From NCBI GenBank assembly GCA_009746045.1, contig RPFO01000079.1:2528174-2592173 (forward strand): DNA of 64,000 nucleotides, read 5' to 3'. Of the stretch, positions 57,727-64,000 are shown one piece after another. Position 1 is the first letter of the stretch. The number at the start of each line of letters is the position of its first letter. The stretch comes from Mesostigma viride. Its lineage: Eukaryota > Streptophyta > Mesostigmatophyceae > Mesostigmatales > Mesostigmataceae. Both the position numbers and the translations under genes were made by a program. Below the pieces are notes generated by a model. The model was not told the DNA's origin, made no database searches, and saw only the letters and a list, made by a program, of their open reading frames with translations.

Positions 57727-58963
57727 TTACGGGCCAGCATCCACGCATGCGGGGACGGTCGTTCCTGACGGGAACTGCGTTGGGTAGTCCAACCGCAGCT
57801 GGTTGGTCAGCGCGGTCGCCGCCGCCTCCGTGAGCGTGGCCGCTGACGCCACGTTCAGGCGCGTCAGCAGCGTTGCCGGCGGGATGCACTTGAAAAAGCT
57901 GCCGTACGTTACCAGCGCGTTCAGCCACGCGCCCACCGCGTCGGTCTGGTGGTTCCCATCCGTGTTGAACAGACCCGACCCGTTCGTGGGGCCCCAGAGG
58001 CCCCCGCATGAGCTGTACCCGCAGGAGGTCAGCGCCGTGCCCTTTGTGAGGCACGTGCAGGAGACGGAGGACTTTGTGCACGCGGCATCAGCGATGGCGC
58101 GCCACGCCTGGCCCTCGGGGATCACGCGCACCGTGTTGCCGTTGCCCAGCTGGGCGGTCACGTTACGGGCGAGAGAAGCCACGCTGCACTTGAGCTTCTC
58201 GAACATGCAGATCTCAGCGTGCCTCCCACTGCTGTCGATCTTGCTCTGGTCGGCCCATGTCTCCACGACAAACAGCTTGGCGATCGCGGGGGCGGGCTTG
58301 AGCAGGGTGACCGCCTGGGATACCTGGAGGGTGGTCGGGAGGCAGGAGCTGAGGGAGAGTTCCTCGCTCTGTGCTTGGAGCACGACCGCGTTGACGTCGG
58401 TCGCTTGGACCATGGCCTTGTCCACGGCGCCGCAGACCTCCACGTGGTTCTTCATGTAGTAAGAGGAGCGGGTGTTCTGCTCCCACGTCAGGTTGTACAC
58501 GCATGCGGCGTCCGCGATCGCCTTGACTTTGCTCGGCAGGTCGCCGGGGTTGACGGTGTACGTGGGGGAAGTCATGTTCGGCCATTTCTTCGTGCAGGTT
58601 ACGTCCTGTGTGCTCGTAAGGCTGCCGCCGACGCCCTGGCCACCTGCGTACATGCGATGGACGGGCGTAGGCAAATTTGACTTAGTAATAGAATCATAAC
58701 ATGGGAGTTCTTCAACATCGTTGGTTGTTGGGGTAGACAAAACAAACATCTTGCTTCGGTACTCCTGATTTGCAGGCGCCAGTTTCGACTGGCGTAGTTA
58801 AGAAAGCCATTTGCGGAGACCAACCTGAGTAAGAGTTGCCCATAAACACGGCCTTGAAAGCGGTTCTAGTGCCAATGCATGCGTAACTACTGGAGACAGC
58901 GCACGACAAAAGAATAGCGGTCATCCACAGGAGAGTCTTTGTGCGCCCCATTTTCACAGACAT
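57727..58963 (-). CDS. Secreted Cys-rich protein of unknown function
   Basis: The minus-strand first exon starts at ATG 58963 (or 58951, MGRTKTLLWMTAILLSCAVS), a clear signal peptide ending near SSSYA. It must splice to a second exon that is open from about 58760 to the stop at 57727 (DVEELPCYDSITKSNLPTP…VPACVDAGP), because the two are in different frames. I could not fix the junction: GTGTTT (after AFKA) with acceptor ATCAG, or GTTGGT with GAAG, both restore frame. The mature part is about 340 residues with some 14 Cys (VSCTCLTKGTALTSCGYSSC), several N-glycosylation sequons (NMT, NLT, NVT, NGS), no membrane segment and no family I recognise. Cell-wall or extracellular location is likely. Confidence 0.65.
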
Positions 58964-60713
58964 AATTATGAAGACTAGGTTACAACACTAAAATTGGGAC
59001 ACTACTGTCTGCGGGAGGTTACAGCAAGACAATACAGGTTTCATTCAGGCCTCTTGTCCTTTGAAATTAATTGCACAGAGCTTGCAGCGGTCTAAGCTTT
59101 GATGTGTTGCGAGTTTGTCTTCCCGTGTGTGGTTCATGCGGGTATAATTGTTTACGATAGCTCGGAGTCCTTCACGTCATCATGTTGACCAGCACCCAGG
59201 CCCAGGACCAGTTGGCCACGGACCTCGTCACGTGGATTTGTACAATGACGACGGGACTCGCAGACCTGGCGCCGCGTGTGCATCCGACCAATTGACCGGC
59301 TGGAAAATCCAGCGGAATAGTACGGAGTATCGATTATGCGGTGTACGTATGTTACGACCCACAGTTCCATTGGTCGGTTTATCTTGCATGCTGACCGCTG
59401 AATCCCCCGACAACTGGACGCACACAATTCAGGTCCACGCGCTGATCTCCATAGTCGGCAGTTGCCTTTCTTGGAGGCTGACAAGTGACAACAAGGCTGA
59501 CCACGCAAGGACCACGCGACAAATTTTAGTACACACAGCCAGCGGCAGGAAGCTCAAGTACCGCTGACCGCGCACCACGGTGGGTCCGTGGCTTGGCCTT
59601 AGCAAATCGATGACGAAACACTGATGTGACGATGCTCGCTGACTTGATCAGACTACCACGGGGCGTGACCATTATTATTCTCTCATCAGCCATTGACTGA
59701 TTTTGATGTCATCTGCTATGCTTAGTCGATAAACTTCATACCTGCCTAATTAATGGGCCGGGTTCCTTCGGTGCAGCTGCGTATCATAAGTTGGGTAGGA
59801 ATCCGCCTGGAAGTAATCTACCGCGAGTTACCACTTGGTGCGATGGCATTGCCGTGGTTGTTTGTCAGCCGGCTGCTGGCATAGAACACAATAAAGCTTT
59901 GATGTTAGGATTAGTATTGATCAGCGTTTTAGTGTGTTCACGCAGTACGGTGCGATAAATATTGCGAACCCGGCGCATACGGACAAGCATATATGTAAGC
60001 AGACTGTTAAGAATAGCACCGGTACGTGCTACTTCAGTTGAATGTCACAGTTTTCTTCGGTTGAAACACAGAAAACAGGCGGTCTCACTGTGTTCTATGA
60101 CGCACTGTAAATTAGATACTTTGATTTTTGGGTGTCAAACGGTCTCGACCCGATGCGAAATTGCATTAATTCCCAGGCACACAAACAACTTAGCAGCATG
60201 GACGTCATAACGAGCTTGCCAAGATGTGCGTGATGAAAAGTTTGACATGGCATGCCTCAAACAACTGAACTGACCGTCAAATCTTTGGTTGTTCCAGGAT
60301 GATGGACATGGGATCCAACCGACATAGAAAAAGTCAAAAAACCGAAATGGAATCCTTGAGTTTGTACCTTGCTTGATACACACTAGCTTAACCAATTGAG
60401 TCTGGCGGGCTTATCCCGTTCTAAACAAAGTTTGATGCTAGTTTACCTCCGCGTCCCTTCCTTTCTCTTCGATTCCCTCACGTGCAAGTGAATTCTACGT
60501 ACACCATGCGTGGGCTTTTCCAGGCTATACGTTAACACTTGCTGATAAAAAATAAACCCTTCTTCCACTCAGAAGTCCAGCTGGAAAGTTGTCGTTGCTG
60601 AATACATGTGGTGGCTGATCACGTCGAGAGGGCCTGTGCGAGTTCACCTCTCCCTACACACGGGCAGTCGACATTGCGACAACCCAACCATAAGTATATC
60701 CAATGTCGAGCAA
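58964..60713. other. Unassigned stretch
   Basis: Contains the upstream region of the secreted-protein gene, then sequence with no recognisable gene or element. The plus-strand frame at 59148-59567 has ordinary composition but no domain or splice context. Confidence 0.4.
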
Positions 60714-61170
60714 ACTGCCTTGGGAATTTCCGTCTGTGACGACCCCAAAAGCTAAACGCGGTCTGGAAAAGGAGCTTTCCGGCTACCATCCCAAGTTACC
60801 CCTGCTCGAGATCGCTTGCCGGCCGCCCGGATTACCCGCCCTTCCATATCGCCAAGCGCCTCGCCCGAGCCCAAGAAACCTTGCCACGAGCAAAAATGGA
60901 GTAGTTTTTACCCCTGCAATGAAAGTTTCTCCTTCTTTGACTGGCCATGGCTGTCCAAGGCACAATGTGCCCAGGTCATCATGAGTACTTGGCACTGGGG
61001 CGCAAGGTTGTTTCGCTCATAGGGGAGGATTGGACCACGACGAGAGGGCTCCTCGGAGTTGCTCTTCACTGCATGTGCAGAAATGCTCCAGCGCCTGACT
61101 ATCCTGGCCACCTTTTTTCAGCTCAACGAACACGACCTTACATATCCTAACTGGCTGTCCGCGACACTCC
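60714..61170 (+). mobile_element. ORF1-B 5' fragment
   Basis: TTPKAKRGLEKEL followed by frame-shifted PRPSPRN, SFFDWPWLSKAQCAQVI and ALFTACAEMLQRL matches the N-terminal half of ORF1-B (compare 13282-12900, minus strand). It lacks the C-terminal part and the tail, so it is a rearranged remnant. Confidence 0.7.
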
Positions 61171-61189
61171 CGGAGCTAGTGTATACAGG

Positions 61190-61312
61190 GGGGGCAGGGG
61201 GTAAATGGTCGGACCCCCCCCCCCCCCCATTTTCTTGGGGGGGGGGTGGGTGGGTGGGGGGTTTTGGATGCAGACACCCCCCCCCCCTGAAAAAAGGGGG
61301 GCGGGGGGGGGG
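61190..61312. repeat. G- and C-run cluster with inverted symmetry
   Basis: Alternating runs of 8-13 C and 8-10 G around CATTTTCTTG and GGTTTTGGATGCAGACA. C runs pair with neighbouring G runs, so the region can fold into strong hairpins or quadruplexes. It may also be prone to assembly error. Confidence 0.75.
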
Positions 61313-61934
61313 GTCGCCAGCCAAATGTATAAAATATGTATAAAATACGTAATAAAAATTTTGTATATACTACTATATCAAAGAGACAACCAGCGCAGGC
61401 CAGAAATCGGGAGAATCCGGACCATGGTAGCTCGAGCCTGCCGTTATCTTTTCCGCGTTTTCGAGTCGTTCAGGATGATGAAGATGAATGGTGATGGAAA
61501 TGTGTATCCTTGTGCATTGAAATTATGGCTGGCTTACGTGTGGAGCGACTAGATGACCTAGACGGTGGGGCCGGAAACAGCATGCTTGATCAGGGCGTGT
61601 GTTTCTAGCCTAACTGGCCGGGAGTGTCTAGTGGTGAGCACCATTGCTGCGATCGCTCTCCCACCATTTACGAGGAAATACCCGCAAATGGAAAACCACT
61701 GAAAAGGTCTAGCTAGTCAGTCATCACGTTAGCCATGCCATGATTCCAAACGTCCAAGAACTGCACACGGTGCAAAGGCAAAAAGCCGGAGGACAGCACT
61801 TTCAAATGTGCGGCGGGAACCAAAAGCCCGCGGATGCCAGAAAACATCGTGTTGCGGCAGCGACGCGACGATGTGGACAACGAATCCAGTGCCAAGCTCG
61901 GAACGGCCGCAAAGGAGATCTGGCATCACAGGGT

Positions 61935-63280
61935 TCAGATGTGCGGAGATACTATGCGATCCAGCCGGTCCACGACCTGTTTGTAGAGCTTGTGCCAAGG
62001 GGCAGCACCGAACAGATGTGGGTGACGTTGCAAAAAACATCGGACTTGACGGAGCATAATGGCTCGGTCATAGTCTTTGACCAATAAACGCTGCAAGAGT
62101 TCAACAAGAGTCGTGATGAAATCAACACGATAAGAACAAAGACGGGAAAAACGATGTAACTGAGAAAGAACAACACCATATTTTGCTGTGTGGGAAAGGA
62201 GACTGTGAATATCGGGGTAACGAATAAAAGGAATTTGCTGGTATTTAGGATCCTTGCGCTTATCATAGATAGCCGTACGCCAGCCCTTCTTGTTATGGGT
62301 AATGTTAAGATCGAGGTAATTGCAATGAGTATCCTCCGACGTGAGCTTTAATGTGAGGGACGCTTGCGGGTAGATGCCAGGCAGACCAGCGGTGATATAC
62401 AAATGGGTTGCGAAATCAGGGTTGTCGAAAGCGATGACATCATCAATGTATCGACATGTATGGATAAAACGCCTGATGAGAACATCATCGTTTGAGGCAA
62501 TGAGATTCTCCATGAATGCAAGCTCATAAGTGTATAGATAGAGGTTTGCAAGGAGCCCGGCACAGTTAGTGCCCATAGGGATGCCGATAGCTTGTTGGTA
62601 TACATTGCCCGCAAAACAGATGAAGGTGTTATCAACAAGATAAGAGATCCAATGGACAAGGTCAGCCTTCGTGATAATATAATTATAACCATCCCGCACG
62701 ATAGCACCTGCCGCGATCCCTGAGAGCCACGTTGCCGTGGGCTTGGTCTGAGAAACACGCACGTGCAGGTGGTTGCGCCCGTGAGGCCTACGTGCATACA
62801 GACGAGTAAGGAGGCTATCTAAACGAGCTTTCAAATCGTGCAAATCTAGTGTGGTATATAGAGTGGTGAAATCATAGGTGGCTATGGGCATAGGTATACG
62901 TTTCTCTGCTGCTGTCTTAGAACGGCTAAGGGCGGCAAGGCGTAGGCGTACTTGGGCTGAGTCTATGACGATCCAACTACCAGCGCATTCATACCCGGCA
63001 TTCGACAGCACCTCCACCCATAATGCATTGGCTTCGGGGAGAAGAGCATTCAAAGCATGGCAGATGAGTTTCGAGAGAGGCATCAGTGGGGCTGAATGCG
63101 ACGCAGCAATGGTGCGCAAAGCAACAGGAGTTTTGTGCAGCTTAAGAGTGAGATACAGATATGGGAACGTAGTGGTGGTGGCGCGTCGCTGCCGCTTAAG
63201 GAATGCCCGAGCAAAAATGTTTTGGCTGTGCAGAAAAGCCCGATGAGCAGCGTGATACTGGCGGTGGACTGTGCACGCTG
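61935..63280 (-). CDS. Penelope-like reverse transcriptase, main part
   Basis: Open to the stop at 61935. In order: RRATTTTFPYLYLTLKLHKT (finger region), YDFTTLYTTLDL (motif A), QQAIGIPMGTNCAGLLANLY (motif B), CRYIDDVIAF (motif C, catalytic Asp-Asp), then YLDLNITHNKKGW, AIYDKRKDPKYQQIPFIRYP and AKYGVVLSQLHRFSRLCSYR of the thumb region. The catalytic residues are intact. The frame continues upstream of 63280 as an unrelated reading (MQEALPCYFATRV), so a frameshift or assembly error near 63240-63290 joins it to the preceding frame. It copies element RNA at a target 3' end (family knowledge). Confidence 0.72.
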
Positions 63281-64000
63281 AACATAGGTAGGGCTGGACG
63301 CCAACTCGTGTTGCAAAGTAGCAAGGTAGTGCTTCTTGCATATGAAAGCAAAGTTGTTGGCACTCTTGTCAACACACGTGATGATAAAGTCCTGCTTGAA
63401 GTGGTCAAGAAGTGCTTTATCTGTGGTGTTGAGCCAGGTGGTGCGGTGGACCTGCTGGAGACGGTAATCAAGCCTGGTGAGACGTGCATTGCATTCGTGA
63501 ATGACGGCGCGAAACCACGGTTCCATGGCAAGGGGAGCAAGCTGTAGGTCCGTGCTCATGGCATTGCAAAATTTGCGCAGTGATGTGGAGAGCAGTGCAT
63601 TCACCTCTTTGGCACACGTGCGCTGGACCCACGGCCGAAACTTGGTGCCTTTGGCAAAAAGGTCTACAAGCGTGTGGCTCGGCAGGATGCTGAGGTCAGC
63701 GGTCATGACGTGCTGTGAGGTGGGATCAAGGTACTTGAAATACCGTTGTTGTTGGCAGGGGCAGGGCCCTGCCAAGATGGTGGCCAGCTCGGTGGGCGTT
63801 GTATCGCGGCTGACCTTCCCGTTGCTGAAAACCATTTGTCCCAAGGTGGGAGAGTAATGCCAGGCGGCAATGGGAGTGCCGAAAGTGTTGCGCACCACGA
63901 GCGGCATCGCAGCCTGCACTTGCGGCAAATGCAGAATGTGTGGCAAACACAGCTCATCCATCGCAGCATGAATGAAAGGTGAGATCAGCAAACGGCGCGG
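63260..64000 (-). CDS. Penelope-like reverse transcriptase, N-terminal part (partial)
   Basis: Minus-strand frame open to the window edge (an in-frame Met at 63991 need not be the start). It contains WYSP-type and KYLDPTSQHVMTADLSIL segments and LLDHFKQDFIITCVDKSANN followed by FAFICKKHYLATLQHEL, the conserved N-terminal block of this RT type. The real frame then shifts into the 61935-63280 frame at about 63270. After that point the frame reads non-homologous sequence to 63083. Confidence 0.68.

Larger units (their letters stand above)
61379..64000 (-). mobile_element. Penelope-like retroelement, 3' part
   Basis: The minus-strand element enters from the right edge of the window and ends at 61379 with GGTTGTCTCTTTG. 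It encodes a reverse transcriptase (two frames, see separate entries) and has a 552-bp 3' UTR (61934-61383). At least six dispersed copies of this UTR with the same 3' end occur in the window. The RT layout (NFAFICKKHYL, LKLHKTP, YDFTTLYTTL, GIPMGTNCAG, RYIDDV) is of the Penelope-like type as I know it, not LINE or LTR. The 5' part, including any GIY-YIG endonuclease, is outside the window or absent. Confidence 0.7.

Overview
This is a nuclear contig from a photosynthetic eukaryote, most likely a chlorophyte green alga. Its genes are split by GT-AG introns, and one of them is a plastid ClpR subunit, found in the plastid lineage. Another is a bacterial-type (homodimeric) dihydroorotase with an organelle-targeting-like N-terminus. 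TGTAA motifs, the usual green-algal poly(A) signal, lie just past several stop codons. The species cannot be told from the sequence.

Five host genes can be supported. (1) ClpR2-like, minus strand, 29879 to 24394, 8 exons. (2) Dihydroorotase, plus strand, 30507 to 35930, 5 exons, transcribed divergently from ClpR2 across a 627-bp intergenic stretch. (3) A small 3-exon nuclear-protein candidate (DUF3245-like), minus strand, 43043 to 41020; its second intron is filled by about 0.8 kb of pure triplet repeats. (4) A 1773-residue HEAT-repeat protein, probably a condensin-II D3-type subunit, plus strand, 44251 to 51423, 5 exons. (5) A secreted Cys-rich protein of unknown function, minus strand, 58963 to 57727. 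Genes 3 and 4 also form a divergent pair.

Nearly everything else is mobile DNA, and much of it can be resolved to the base by target-site duplications (TSDs). It includes LINE reverse-transcriptase families: RT-1, with a CACGTGAC/GTCACGTG 3' hairpin and (TTAA)n tail; RT-C, with a different hairpin and the same kind of tail; and RT-D, with an (ACTT)n tail. Two families of ORF1-only elements (A and B, about 1.9-2.0 kb) encode an L1-ORF1-like RNA-binding protein, have TSDs at both ends, and carry no reverse transcriptase. There is also a Penelope-like reverse transcriptase with many 5'-truncated 3'-UTR copies, a SINE family with a tRNA-like B box, a piggyBac-like TTAA element whose empty site is also in the window, and two hAT-type elements, one of them a MITE inside a dihydroorotase intron. 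Nested insertions give a relative chronology.

The most interesting signal is the split-LINE arrangement. The ORF1-only families end in stem-loops and tetranucleotide tails resembling those of the RT families, and family B shares its terminal hairpin and tail with family RT-C. This suggests that RNA-binding and reverse-transcribing functions are carried on separate elements moved by shared 3'-end recognition. A second signal is that introns of the dihydroorotase gene, and one ClpR2 intron, contain diverged echoes of the neighbouring exon ends, splice sites included.

Large simple repeats are prominent: (CCCTCC)n at 1-813, (ACTT)n at 9606-9812, triplets at 41575-42374, (GGAT)n at 55712-56248 and (GGGT)n at 56480-56716.
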